Assembly: GCF_901933205.1 (NCBI RefSeq)
Contig: NC_044573.1
Coordinates: 84,216,546-84,280,545 of the forward strand
DNA: 64,000 nucleotides
DNA from: Camarhynchus parvulus
Taxonomy: Eukaryota > Chordata > Aves > Passeriformes > Thraupidae
Direction of reading: 5' to 3'
Below are positions 34,001-45,096 of this stretch, piece by piece. The stretch's first letter is position 1. Every line of letters starts with the position of its first letter. Position numbers and translations under genes: made by a program. The notes beneath the pieces were generated by a model. The model was not told where the DNA came from, did not search any database, and worked only from the letters and a program-made list of their open reading frames with translations.

Positions 34001-36794
34001 CAACTATTAATTATACCAGCTGAATTACTTATACCAGTACGTCTACAACTTATTATATCAAAAAACTGGAATGATTGTGCTATATCCATCAGTTTATATA
34101 TATGTGGTTCAGCTAATACAGTACTACATTTCAGTGTCAGCGTTACACTTTCATTTTACACCACTTAGCTGGCTAAAATCGATAAAAAGATTATAATAGA
34201 GAAATTCGCTCAGCCAAATGAACATCTCAGATGTCTGAAGAGGGATTCAGTGCCTTATTTAAAACTTTTACAAAGAGGAATGGGAAAAATAAATATCCCT
34301 CATGGAATGTTTGATTGGCGAAATACAGCATTTTGTATAATTTCCTTGGCAAATTCTACATTCTAAACAAGAAGCCAAAATCACATTAGACAGACATTAG
34401 ATTAAGAATTCAGAGGGAATGAGAAATTAAGAGCTGGATGCAAAGGAGGAAATATTTACTGTGGGTTTTCAAAAATGTGAGCTGCTGGTAGGATTGATAT
34501 TTGAAGACAGGGTCATAAAAGTGAGAAACTATTTGACATAACTGAAAGGGAGAAAAGGTCTAATATATCATGAAACAAAGGAGTATCATTGTGACAGAGG
34601 CACATATCCAGATTGTCTCATAATTCATGGCCCTTACCTAAAGTAAGATGGAATTTCTTACCCCATACCTGCTAAAGCAGTTAACACTGGGGATACCAGC
34701 GAGGTATTTAAATTACTCATATCAATGTTTTTTTTGTTCAACAAGTTCTGTAGCGATCATAGCATATTTTGTAGGAGAGTAGCTAGAGATAACAAAAATA
34801 TGATTGGACTAGATCACCAAAGCCTATGAAAACGGTAATTGTGGGCTCCATTTTCTTCAGGATTCCCCACACCAGTTTCTCTTTCTTCTAAATGTTAAGT
34901 GATGAATTCACCGCCTTCACAGTGCCTTTTTATCCCCACTTAACTACATGTGATGTAGGACCCACATATATAGGAAGATAGTCTGAAAGATATTTGGAAC
35001 TGAACCATCCTCCTTCACACTCTAGTCTTAGAGATTGTTCTCAGACACAGTCATGCAGCCTATATGCACAGATGTTTTGATGATCCTTTTTGTAGAAGAG
35101 CTATGTAGTAGCAGCTCTGTAGAAGTAATCTCCTTCATGATTCAGACTTGACTTCAATTGGATACTTTGTGAATAAAAAAGATGGTGGTTGATATGTTAC
35201 AACACAAATAAGGAGACATAGAGAACCAAACTTTACTAATATCTGAAGCTTTCTCTAAGATGTGCTCAGTTCACTAACAATAGAGACTCTCCCTTTAGGT
35301 AATCCCAGTAACAGGTTTTTTGGCAATATGCAATTATTAGAGGTACCTTTAAATGAGAAATAGTGGCTTCCAGATTTCCAGTTTGACATGCCTAATTTCT
35401 CTACAGCTTAAACATCCTACAAATATAATGGAATATATAAATTAAATTCAATAAAATATAATCTATAAATATGCCCAAGCTAAAATTCTGCTTTTCACAT
35501 TTGTAAAGGTGTTAACTTCAGAATTTGCATTTCACTGTGGTTTTGTTCATTACTTTAAATACTATGTGCACAAATACTATGTGTGTCTTTTCAGGGAAAG
35601 ATGGAGTGAATCCTGCATGATGTATGACTGTATCACTTTCATTTTGTTTTGATAGACCCTATAGAGATTCAGGGTATTGTTATTGGATATATCCGAGGAA
35701 ATGATAGTTGTGGTAGCGCATGAAAGTTTATGATTCAAGACAAAAACTAAAACCTAAGTGCCTCACCAGCTTGGATGAAGTCTTGTAAAAAGAAAGAAAG
35801 AAGTTCCAGGTCTGAAAAGTGATAAATTCTATTACCTTTTTGAACAACGTGCGAGTGGAATTTGATATTTATTGGCATTACTTTCTCTGAAATTTTACTG
35901 ACTGCTGTTGTGTCGTATGGAGTTACACAGAAAGTCTTCTATGCAAAATTGAAAATTGTATTGCTTAAGTTTTTTTTCTTTGGACATTAACAAACAGCTT
36001 TATATGGATTTTTTTGCGTATTTAAATTACTTTTAAGTAATATAGTTAATGACTGAATTTTTTTCTTATTTATTTCTACCAATCAAAATGAAGAAAACTG
36101 GGTCTTTTACTGTTCCTGATAATTTAGAGTTTTCAAGCCCAAAGTCTGCCTTTCCAGTTGGATGCTCTTTACTTTGTCTAATTCTTATATGTAAGAAAAG
36201 TTCAATGAATGTTCTTTCAGATTTTTGTAGTGGACATTGTAGCATTTATGTAACAACTTATTTCTGAGCCTTACAAGATATGCTTGGGAGAATGAAACCA
36301 TACAGGCAGACAGACAAAATGGTGTTAGGAAAAGGACTAAAACAAAGATTATGGATTTTGGATACAAAGCACGCTAAACTGGATCAAGCCTGAGAAATCT
36401 TTGCACAAACTGGCCTGCTACTGCAAGAAGTAGTCACACTATAATCTGTTAAAAATTAGTGGTTTAGATTACTTAAAGACTCACTGGGACAGGCATCAGT
36501 ATGAGCAGATTTAACATAAAAGCAACAGTGTGACACAGTTCATTGGCAAGGGTCACTCTACTACTATATAATCCTATATGATTAAGGCTCACCAAGAAAA
36601 AGCAACAAAAATCCAGTCTTTCAAATCAAATTAAAAGAAATCAAGAACTGTGTGTGTGTCTCTGTCTGTGCACATGACAGAAGGATAGAAAGGGCAAGCA
36701 TAAAAAAGAATATGGCCCAAAGGCTGAACAGCACTAAAACTTAACATTGCTTAACTTACAACAAATTGAACTTAACACTTTAGCAAAGGATTCA
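34001..36794. other. AT-rich non-coding, nothing recognised
   Basis: Nearly 2.8 kb without recognisable repeats or exons. A (TG)n-like patch (GTGTGTGTGTCTCTGTCTGTG) sits at about 36650-36670. Confidence 0.6.
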
Positions 36795-36800
36795 TACAGG

Positions 36801-37077
36801 TGTTGCCATCTTATTGCAAAATTTTCCATACCTTCTTGGTAATTTCTCATGGGCATCTCTTCACAGCACTGACTCCTTCTTCTTCACAGTACAGCCAACA
36901 AGCTCTAACTCTCACCTCACCCAGCTAACCCACTCTTTTGTAGCATGCTTCTTATTGGACACAGCTGTGGCCTATTAAGGGCAGGCCTGTTCCTAATCTT
37001 TGGTGATTAGTACAGCTGCAACTCCTCAGGTGTGAGACTACCTTCCGCACTATTTTCCTACATTCTATCCCCCCACA
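36801..37077 (-). mobile_element. Solo LTR, short ERVK-like family, copy 2 (277 bp)
   Basis: Starts TGTTGCCATC and ends CCCCCCACA, with flanks TACAGG (36795-36800) and TATAGG (37078-37083), a 6-bp target-site duplication with one transition. It is the same family, size and orientation as 7232-7514: on the minus strand both begin TGT(A/G)GGGGGG, share a GTTGCAGCTG core and end with AAG(A/-)TGGCAACA or AAGGCAACA. A minus-strand AATAAG near the end (CTTATT on plus at 36811-36816) could be a weak poly(A) signal. No internal retroviral sequence. Confidence 0.82.
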
Positions 37078-37474
37078 TATAGGATTTACTATATCACAAC
37101 AGTAAGTTAATTACAGGCCTATCTTAGATATCTAATGTACTTAAACATCTAGGAGAGCAGCATTTCTCCCATATTTGATATAGCATATGCACACAGACAT
37201 AAGGAGTCAGTGCAAGGTACTGAAAATTTTCCCTAAAAATACTGAAATACTCACTTCAGATGCCTGTGCATCGAAGCCAAAGGATTGAGCCCTGAGAAGT
37301 GGGGGTATGGGCCCAGGATTCATTGTCATTTGGTGACCCTCCAAGCATGGCAAACTTGAGAGTGAGTTGGCTCTGAGAGGCATCCTGCTCAGAGGGAGGG
37401 TGCTGGTCACAGCCTGCTGTGGTGCAGGGGAACTCAAAGGGTCTTGTTTTGGACTGCTGGTTATGGGGCCATGA

Positions 37475-37502
37475 AAACACTGCTTTTGTTATAGCAGTGT
37501 TT
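37475..37502. repeat. Perfect 10-bp inverted repeat, 8-nt loop
   Basis: AAACACTGCT at 37475-37484 and AGCAGTGTTT at 37493-37502 are exact reverse complements. Confidence 0.8.
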
Positions 37503-37604
37503 CATTCTTGCCACATTTTGGATTGGCAACTTTCTGTGAAAGTGTGGGAACAAGGATGGTATGACATGCAGGTGAAATTATAGTTTCAAAGGCTGTTCAT
37601 AAAA

Positions 37605-37628
37605 AGCAAAACAAAACAAAACAAAACA
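37605..37628. repeat. (AAAAC)n microsatellite
   Basis: At least four consecutive AAAAC units, read directly, between two GC-richer blocks. Confidence 0.8.
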
Positions 37629-38554
37629 AGAGCTCATTAGGTGAGTTATTGGGAGCAGACAGTGTTTCTGAGAAGCTCAAGAGGAGCTGAGACCAGGTGC
37701 TGTTCATCAAGGCCAAAGCCTAACAAGCATTTCTCAGATTAGTGTGGCTTGAAAAAGGCAGGGGAGTAGGAATGTACCACCTCATGACTCCAGGGAACTC
37801 TCAGATTAACACCTCTTGCGCTGCTGTGGGAGCTCAGGTTTTCACAACCCTCTGAGAGGCTGAGCTGCCTGTGCTCATGGCCTACCCTGACCGGCTGCTA
37901 ACTCATACCTTCTCAGCTCCTAGAGCATGTCACTATTGTACCAAGATCCCACTGATATTTATCTCCTTTTGCTGTACATTTCAGGGTTTTTTTAAATTTC
38001 ATTTAAAAGGATTTAGGATGGAAAAGATATCTGATGAAACTATAACCCTTATATAATTTTTCTTTCTCTTACATGTCTGAAATCTTTGTTGGGCAGCTGC
38101 TCAGATGTGAACAAACATACAAATATCTTCATTGTGTTGACAATAAACATTTTGTAATTTAAATAATAATTTCTAAAAGGCAGAGCTTTATGAATGGAGT
38201 GAATTATTTACTTACCATAATGCCTTATTTCCAATGATTCAGCAAAGAATTAATAGGGCAGCATGAGCAGGTAGTACTAAACATTAACCTTGACAAATAG
38301 TGTCTGCAGCTGGAAAACCAACAACAGCTTTTACTCTTATTTTTTTTGTCAGAAGTGATATCTGAAGTTATATTGCAGAAACATTTGTCATGCCTTGTCA
38401 TATTTGTTTAGGTTGTATCAGCTTGAACTCAAGGGCTAAAGAGTCATTGCGTGGGCATTTTTCTGGATTAAAAAAAATAAAAATAAATAACTCTCTTTAG
38501 GCTGAATTGATTCTTTATGCTACATGTAGATCTCTGATTGTCCCTGCAGTGATT

Positions 38555-38589
38555 GAGGGTTGTCTTTGAGATACTCAAAGACAACCCTC
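38555..38589. repeat. Perfect 16-bp hairpin with 3-nt loop
   Basis: GAGGGTTGTCTTTGAG (38555-38570), loop ATA, then its exact reverse complement CTCAAAGACAACCCTC (38574-38589). No terminator-like T run or snRNA/miRNA-type flanking pairing is evident, and the stem stops sharply at both ends. An A-rich AAAC/AAAAC tract follows at about 38625-38680. Confidence 0.9.
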
Positions 38590-38955
38590 CATCTCCTGAG
38601 GTCACTGAAGCTCAGGCCCACATACAAAAAACAAACAAAAAAAAAGCAAACAAAAAGAACCCCATAAAACAAAACAAAACTGAAAAAAACCCATTGTACT
38701 TCAGTCAGTACTGTGACTTTAGTCAGTATTATGATACCTTCAAAATAGTAATGTAAGTGTAGGGTAAGGTGGCATTAACCTGATGTAGTAATATAAGGCT
38801 GAAATAACTCTCCATTAAGTGTGTATAAGTAGTGTCTGGAACTTCCAAAGGATTGGTATCATTGTTGCAGAAAAACCTTTTTAAAGGCAAATTCACAGTT
38901 TCATAAGTATATAATCTAATTTTTATTGCAAACTCTTGCAAACAAGTTGGTTTTC

Positions 38956-38994
38956 TTCTCTATTCTTGTGCTCGGATAGCACAAGAATAGAGAA
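38956..38994. repeat. Perfect 17-bp hairpin with 5-nt loop
   Basis: TTCTCTATTCTTGTGCT (38956-38972), loop CGGAT, then the exact reverse complement AGCACAAGAATAGAGAA (38978-38994). It lies about 385 bp from the previous hairpin and has an unrelated stem sequence. Confidence 0.9.
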
Positions 38995-39116
38995 AATGCA
39001 TATGCACAGTAGCAAAATCATCAGTAGAAAAAGGATTATTCAATATCATCAATATTTTGATATGAAACTTTTGGGCAGATCTTTTGAAATTGGATCCCAT
39101 AGTCTTTCTCACTCCA

Positions 39117-39148
39117 GAACATGCATGAACTTGAACATGCATGAACTT
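39117..39148. repeat. 16-bp tandem duplication
   Basis: GAACATGCATGAACTT occurs twice head to tail without a mismatch; each unit contains the palindrome ATGCAT. Confidence 0.9.
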
Positions 39149-39658
39149 GATTTTGGTTTAGTGAGGATTACTAAATATTAAACTCTTGAAAAGAAAATAT
39201 AAACTGTATCTAATTTAATCTGCAATGTCTATTTTTATTTTTAAGATTCAGAAAACAGAAATGGCATTGGCACTATCAGTGTTATAGGCTAAATCTCATT
39301 TCTGTTACGCAGGCAATATCAGAAAGCAGAGGAAGTAATTTTTATACTTAAATTCTTGTGGAGTGTCTGCAATGACATGTAAGTTTAATTACCATCATAC
39401 TAAGGATAAAACATATATTTGAGGGGGGAACAGATGAAGTAAGTATATTTCAGTTTAAAAAATTCAAATCTTATATTCTGTTCATAACATGATTTCTGCA
39501 GAGAATATAGTTTGTAAAAATCTTAAGTTTGTTTGAAACCATGTAAAGAAAGACAAACAAGCTATACTGTGGATAAGTGGTTTAAAAAAAAAACCAATTA
39601 GAATATAGTCCTATTAATCAGTTTTCCACAGAATCAGGTACATTATGCTTTTCCACAC

Positions 39659-39679
39659 AAAAAAAAAAAAAAAAAAAAA
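39659..39679. repeat. A21 homopolymer
   Basis: Twenty-one A in a row, not attached to a recognisable retroposon body on its 5' side. Confidence 0.85.
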
Positions 39680-40584
39680 GGAAATCTGAGGGAAGAGACA
39701 ATATTATTTTTAATTCTGTATGACCAGAATTAGAAGTACAGGAAGGTTATTATAAATGCATTTGTTGAAGAGGCAGCTTATACTTAAGGAAATAAATTTA
39801 AATACAGATATTGGCAGACAGTCATTGTTTGACTGCTTTATGAGAACAGCTCTTGAAAAATCTCCCTAAATTCCCATGGCTTCTGACTACACTTATAAGA
39901 TGCCCTCACAATTGCAGATATTTAGTGGTTTAAGCAGAAAAGTAGGAGACAAGCCTGAATCTTATTCATTATTTAATTTGAAGCAGGAGCTGACAGCAAC
40001 CTTTTACATATATCTTTGTGAGAAGCAAGCAGTGAAGCCTGAAGCTTCCAGTGACAGATTTTCTGGTATGTCTTCACAATGCCCCTCATGCTGAGTTTAC
40101 ATACAGCTTGACAAAGGATCTACAGCTTGAACGTGATGCTTTAAATCTTGTTGGCACAGTTTTCTATTTGTCAACTGAATAGTGGAGCATTTGCTGAAAT
40201 TTATTATTCTATTGTCCAGAACTGCTACAGACTAGTTCAAATGCTGTTATTTCCTTTGAGATGCTAACAGAATGGTGGCAGTTTTCATTACTGTCCCAAA
40301 AGAAAACAGAAGTGGTACAGGCATGCAAATTAATTAACATTTTCCATCTGATTACTTGCAATTATAAGCTGCAAACCTTTCTGTACTGTAGCAACTTAGA
40401 GGCATGAAAGAAACTGGAAACACAGAGAAAATGAAATTGCAGAATTACAGACATACAAAAAACACCCAAACCTCTATTTTCTTTCTCTTAAAGAAAAAAC
40501 ATAAACACAACAATTTTTTATGCTATTCTGTTGTTCCACATTCTTCATTGCCTGTTTTATAACAATAGGCAGTGAATAGAATAC

Positions 40585-41127
40585 TGTTGTCTTAGGTTCC
40601 AATGTAAGATGTAACCAAAAGTATGTATTCTATCACCATCTGTTAAAATAAGGTGGGGCAGTGCTCTTTATCTCTTCCATGACCATCCCTCCTAATTCCC
40701 TCTGGGGAGATATCTTCCATTAATGGGCCATCAAGCCTCACTGCATAACTCATAAAAAGAATTAAATCATCCCAATGTGAGGTGCCCCACCCAGGGGGAG
40801 GAACCAAGAATTCCTACCTGGATATAGTCTGAGATGGAACACCACAAGTGGCTTTATCCACTTATTCCCAGAGGATAAGAGTGACATAACTACCCCATGA
40901 GCTTCGGAGAAAGAAAAGACCCTTCTACAGGAGCACTGCCTCAACAGAATCACATCTATCACTGCAACAGGACTGCAGCCACCATTTAGTCAGACTGCTA
41001 CCACCACCCTGACCAACAGGGTGTCATTCTGACTGATTAGTGTTTCTGTATCATTGTATTTCAATTTTCCTATTAAATTGTATTTCTGACGTGGGATCTC
41101 CCACTGGCTTGCTTTCAAGCTAGTACA
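40585..41127 (+). mobile_element. LTR, ERVL-like family B, sense copy (543 bp)
   Basis: Begins TGTTGTCTTAGG and continues 'ttctatcaccatctgttaaaataaggtggggcag', 'gcctcactgcataactcataaaaa', 'aggtgccccacccagggggaggaaccaagaattcctacctggatatagtctgaga', 'ccctgaccaacagggtgtca', and ATTAAA (41072-41077). It ends near AGCTAGTACA. This is the sense version of the LTR at 32667-33340, with the TATA-like GGATATAGT in the same place. The flanks AATAC (40580-40584) and AATGT (41128-41132) agree at three of five positions, so the TSD is weak and the copy probably old. No internal sequence. Confidence 0.82.
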
Positions 41128-41394
41128 AATGTGAATCATTAAAAAGTAGAGAAGCATCTTGAATACCTTACAAGAGTATATAGGTTTAGAAATTGTGTCA
41201 GTGAATAATCTGCTCTAAAAATTCACTGTTGTTCTAAAGTGTTTCTGTTTCAACTATATGCCCTGTGCCAAAACCACAAAAACATCAAAACAAGACAAAA
41301 ATTTATGATTTTCAGCAATGCTATGGACAACAGGCTGGTAAGCCCCCTCTCCCCACATTTGAAAGTAAGACCAAGTTGGCACAGATATCTGGAA
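41128..41394. other. Short gap between LTR and CR1 scrap
   Basis: AT-rich; nothing recognised, though diverged CR1 could begin earlier than called. Confidence 0.45.
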
Positions 41395-41600
41395 TGCCTA
41401 AAAAGGGCTGACATCCACAGGTACCTCAAAAGTCTGGAGAAGTGGAGCAACAAGTTCCCAATATACTGCAAGACTAATATTCATTCTTACACCACAGACT
41501 GGAATCAGGCTGATTAGGCAGCAGCCCTGTGAAAAAGGTCCTGATGGAGGATAAGCTGTGAAAAGAAAGCTCATAAATTTATTAAGACTGGAAGAATCAT
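41395..41600 (+). mobile_element. CR1 LINE, small internal fragment
   Basis: Reads 'gggctgacatccacaggtacctcaaaagtctggagaagtggagcaacaag', the CR1 block usually reading 'ctcaaagatctggagaagtgggccaacagg', then 'cagactggaatcaggctgattaggcagcagccctgtgaaaaaggtcctgatggaggat', which aligns with 'agactgggaattggctggctaggaagcagttctac.gaaaaggacctggaggtcctggtgga'. Diverged, lacking both ends. Confidence 0.7.
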
Positions 41601-41604
41601 TCAA

Positions 41605-44080
41605 TCAGTTGAATGCTGGTTCATGTATCTTGTAGTCAAATACATTCACAGTCACAGTACCAATAACTTGTCTTTAACTAAAGAATATTGTGTACTTTGC
41701 ACTAGCAAATCCTTGTAGTAAATACAACAGAGGCATTTCAGGGGAAAGGCCTGGTCAACTGAAACACCAGGGAGATTTGGTAAATTCTGCAGCATTGTAA
41801 AACAACTGAAGGGAGTGTTTAACCATTATGTTGCCTTTGATCTTTTATTTTCAATTTTTTTTTACCATTTCACCTTTTATATTTGCTTGAAAAACACAAA
41901 CTTGTGTTGCAAGTAATCTAAATAAGCAAATCACTGGAAAAATGAATATTTTATATATTTAGACTACAATGTAGCATCTGTGTTCTGAAATTCATTAGAT
42001 GTTCTATAATCTATGTTCTCATATATTTTGTGATGACATCAATTTCCTAGGACAGCATGTATCTATTCCTCCATATCTTCATAATTACTGTACAGTTTTC
42101 TTCATATTTTGTGTCAAAGTGTACATGATTTTTTTAAGGAAAATACTACTTTCGAAACTCCTTCTTGCTTTCCTACTAATGCCTGCAAGCCATACTGTAA
42201 ATATATGCTGATTTTATACATTCTTTTTGAGCATTACATAATCTTTTATTGTCTTTCCAAAAAAATTATGTATAATATTCTCTGTAGCAACCAGTACTAA
42301 TAATAATACTAATTATATTAATAATACTAATACAAGCAATTGTTTCCATGTTTGATGGATATGAATCTAAGGGATAAACAGTACTTATGCTACTTAATAA
42401 AAACTTTAGGAAATATATGGTGAATTGTAACATATAAGCAAGAGTACATCAATTCTATTATACCATCAACTTCACCAAAGGGTAAAATCATATTTGGAAG
42501 GAAAAGATGAAGGAAAAGGCAGAACATGAAGCAAATCAGAAAAGAAATTTAATTTCTGAGTTTCCTGACACTAGGCAGTTTATGTTTAAAAATCTGTGTT
42601 CCGTAAACAATCTTTTGAACTGTAATGTCTTATTCTGTTTTATGCTTATGAAAAAAAGAGAAAAGAGTGACAGAATGAGCCCAGCCAAATTTGTCCTATA
42701 TGGCCGTATTTCTTCTTTGACAGCATTACTTTTCTCCATTATTTAGAAGTTTAAACTGTATTTGAACCCTTGAGGGTGGACAAGTATGGAAATGGGTTGT
42801 TTAATTTAGGGCTTACATCATAAGCTACAAAATATATACATTTTAAATGAACTAAAGATGTAAGCACAATTAATCAAACAAAATCTCCTGAGCTAGTTTG
42901 TGAAATCTAAATCAAAGGAAGTGTTTGAACTGAATGATTTATACTGGAGGTATGGTTGTCGTTGTTTGACTTATTACTGGTGATTAATGAGAGAAAGTCA
43001 TTAATGGCTGGAAATGGCAAAGGGTTTTTATGGTTTGTGATTGGAATATTTCTTGCCTATTCTGTTTTCATCTCTCCATTTTGAATTACTTTTTATGGAC
43101 ATGTTTTATTTCTAATTATAGAATTATACTAAATTGCTAGAAAATATTACACAACTTTAAGGGAGAGTCTCACTCAACTGCTATGGTTGCCATATACACA
43201 TTTTCCTTCACAACAAGTTTGGGTCCTACTTCGATGAATTTCCACTGCATTAAAGCATTCATTCAAATATTAATTAAATGCACAGTGGGAAGTCTTGTCT
43301 TGACTTCAGGCATAAGCGAGCACAATTCCTTATGGCTAACTCCCAGTCTTTATCTGTTATGATAAATTAAACCCATAGTAATAGGTCAGGAAAGAGCAAC
43401 TTACAGCATAAGTTACAGGACAAAATTGTGTTGCTCTTTTTCTACAGCTCAGGAAATATGTGTGTTGCCAAGAAGAGTAGGTTCTTGGCAACTATCAGAG
43501 TTGTTAAAGGACCAGTTACAGAGCCAAAGGATCTATAATCCAGGCTTAAATCCTTACACAGTGAGATATCAAGAAAACTATCTTGTTCTAGTATTTAATA
43601 TAATGCGTGTGACATGCATTAATTAATTAAATTTAATGCATGTGACGTGCTTGTGGCACGTATTCTGTTCATAGTTGACTGGATCCAGTTTGTATGTCCA
43701 TGAAGAAAACTATTATTTATATTATATACTTTAATTATTCATTATGTATCTACCCTATTAAGTCATAACTGTATTTTTGACTAGTGTAAATGAGAAAGAA
43801 ACAGAGAAAGCTAAAAGCTTTCTTGCTGTTATCATCATTTGGCAGACATCTAACAGAAGTACTCATTTCATAAGGGGCTGATTTCAAATAAATTAACTTT
43901 GGAAAACCTTCCTCACAGAAAATATAGGGAAAACCCCCAAACCTCTGGGATCAGGATACTCTGTTTTGCTTCCTCCTTCATATATGGCTAGAAAATTGTG
44001 ACTTTTCAGGAGCAGCTGGGCCCAGCTGTGGCAGAGCAAAAGACTGACAAAAGATAATGAGTCTACAGGAGAAAAAAAAT
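41605..44080. other. AT-rich non-coding, nothing coding
   Basis: An (AAT/ACT)n-like patch (CTAATAATAATACTAATTATATT) lies at about 42297-42332 and the combined inverted/direct repeat at 43602-43650. No exon was recognised. Confidence 0.6.
43602..43650. repeat. Overlapping inverted and direct repeat
   Basis: ACATGCATTAA (43612-43622) pairs exactly with TTAATGCATGT (43633-43643) around a 10-nt AT-only loop. In addition AATGCGTGTGACATGC (from 43602) and AATGCATGTGACGTGC (to 43650) form a direct repeat with two exchanged positions. Confidence 0.8.
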
Positions 44081-44216
44081 AGACAATTTAGCAAAAAAAG
44101 CAAATTTCTAACAAAACTCTATGTGGCAGCTGTTCAGAAACTATCCATGTAGTCATAATTTTTGAAGAAGAAATATGACAATTAGATGAAATGCATCCAT
44201 GTTCCCTGGAGATGTA
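44081..44216 (+). repeat. Unclassified diverged interspersed repeat, copy 1
   Basis: Aligns with 45966-46130. The best part, GAAGAAGAAATATGACAATT and onwards (44165-44212), matches GAAGGAGAAACATGACAACT at 40 of 48 positions by my hand count. Upstream, 'gacaatttagcaaaaaaagcaaatttctaacaaaactc' and 'ggcagctgttcagaaactatc' also align. The family is unknown to me; it may be part of an old ERV or DNA transposon. Confidence 0.6.
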
Positions 44217-44258
44217 AGTATGTGCCCATACAGACAATTGTCTTCATGGACATGGGCC

Positions 44259-44279
44259 TTAACCAATTGCATTGGTTAA
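44259..44279. repeat. 9-bp inverted repeat with CCAAT/ATTGG halves
   Basis: TTAACCAAT (44259-44267), loop TGC, ATTGGTTAA (44271-44279), exact. Confidence 0.8.
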
Positions 44280-45089
44280 CGAAGTTATTAGGATCTGATA
44301 TCAAGGAATATTTACTAAGTTAAGAAAGCTATTAATGAAGCCTAAATAAAGAATTTTCCTCTATAGTCTCTCTATTTTTATATATCCAGAAAGTTGCATA
44401 CTATGTAGTGAGACTGGCAATTAAGCTATATTTGTATAGTGACTTTATATTATTACAGCCTGTTAAAAATTACCAGAACAATACCCAGATTTTTTTCAGT
44501 GAGAATATATGTATATTCATATGTTCTTATAGATATATATCTATGCATATTTGTCTGCCTATAAGAGTTTAAACATGACTGTTTTCTATTCTGATCATGT
44601 TGTACAAAGCTGTTACTACGAGCTATTCACGGTGTTTACAGCTTTTAGCTAGAGAGTAACGGCTTTTTAATATCTATTAAATATATTCTTATATATTTGA
44701 TTCTTTCTTATTCTGAATAAAAATTCAGGCATGCAAGTCATGATCTTGTGAAGAAAATAAAATGGAACTATGAATTTCATGTAAAGTATAGTTTATTTCC
44801 TCTCTGCTTTGATTGCTTCTGCTATATAACGTAAATAATTTGTTTTTCAACAGAGAGGATGAAAATTATCTTGTGTTAGCATGTTTTTTTTTTTCTATGA
44901 ATGACAACCTAGAGTAAGCAGAACAGTAAGAATCATTAGTTTTTCCTCATCTTTCCAGACCCTCTCATCTGTTAACCTTACAAGAATTATACTTGTTTTT
45001 CTTGTTCAGGCATACATCTAAACCTTGCTTGTGAATACTTAGTTTCTTCTTTGAGAAATAAGTGTGATTTTAAAGTCATAATTAGAATT
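44280..45089. other. AT-rich non-coding
   Basis: ATAT-rich around 44500-44550 and a T12 run near 44885. Nothing recognised. Confidence 0.55.
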
Positions 45090-45096
45090 AATTTCC

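Larger units (their letters stand above)
37084..40584. other. Non-coding stretch with GC-richer patches, hairpins and simple repeats
   Basis: 37205-37500 and 37640-37910 are noticeably richer in GC than their surroundings but match no family that I recognise. An (AAAAC)n tract lies between them. Perfect hairpins occur at 38555-38589 and 38956-38994, a 16-bp tandem duplication at 39117-39148 and an A21 run at 39659-39679. No frame exceeds about 80 codons. Confidence 0.6.

Noticed and set aside
33529..34089. 186-codon minus-strand frame as a gene
   Set aside because: Fully explained as antisense of a CR1 tail plus adjacent DNA.
38555..38994. Hairpins as microRNA precursors or bacterial-type terminators
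   Set aside because: Stems of 16-17 bp with very short loops are too small for a microRNA precursor, and the genome is not bacterial.
39659..39679. A21 run as the tail of a processed pseudogene or SINE
   Set aside because: No retroposed body or flanking duplication could be found upstream.
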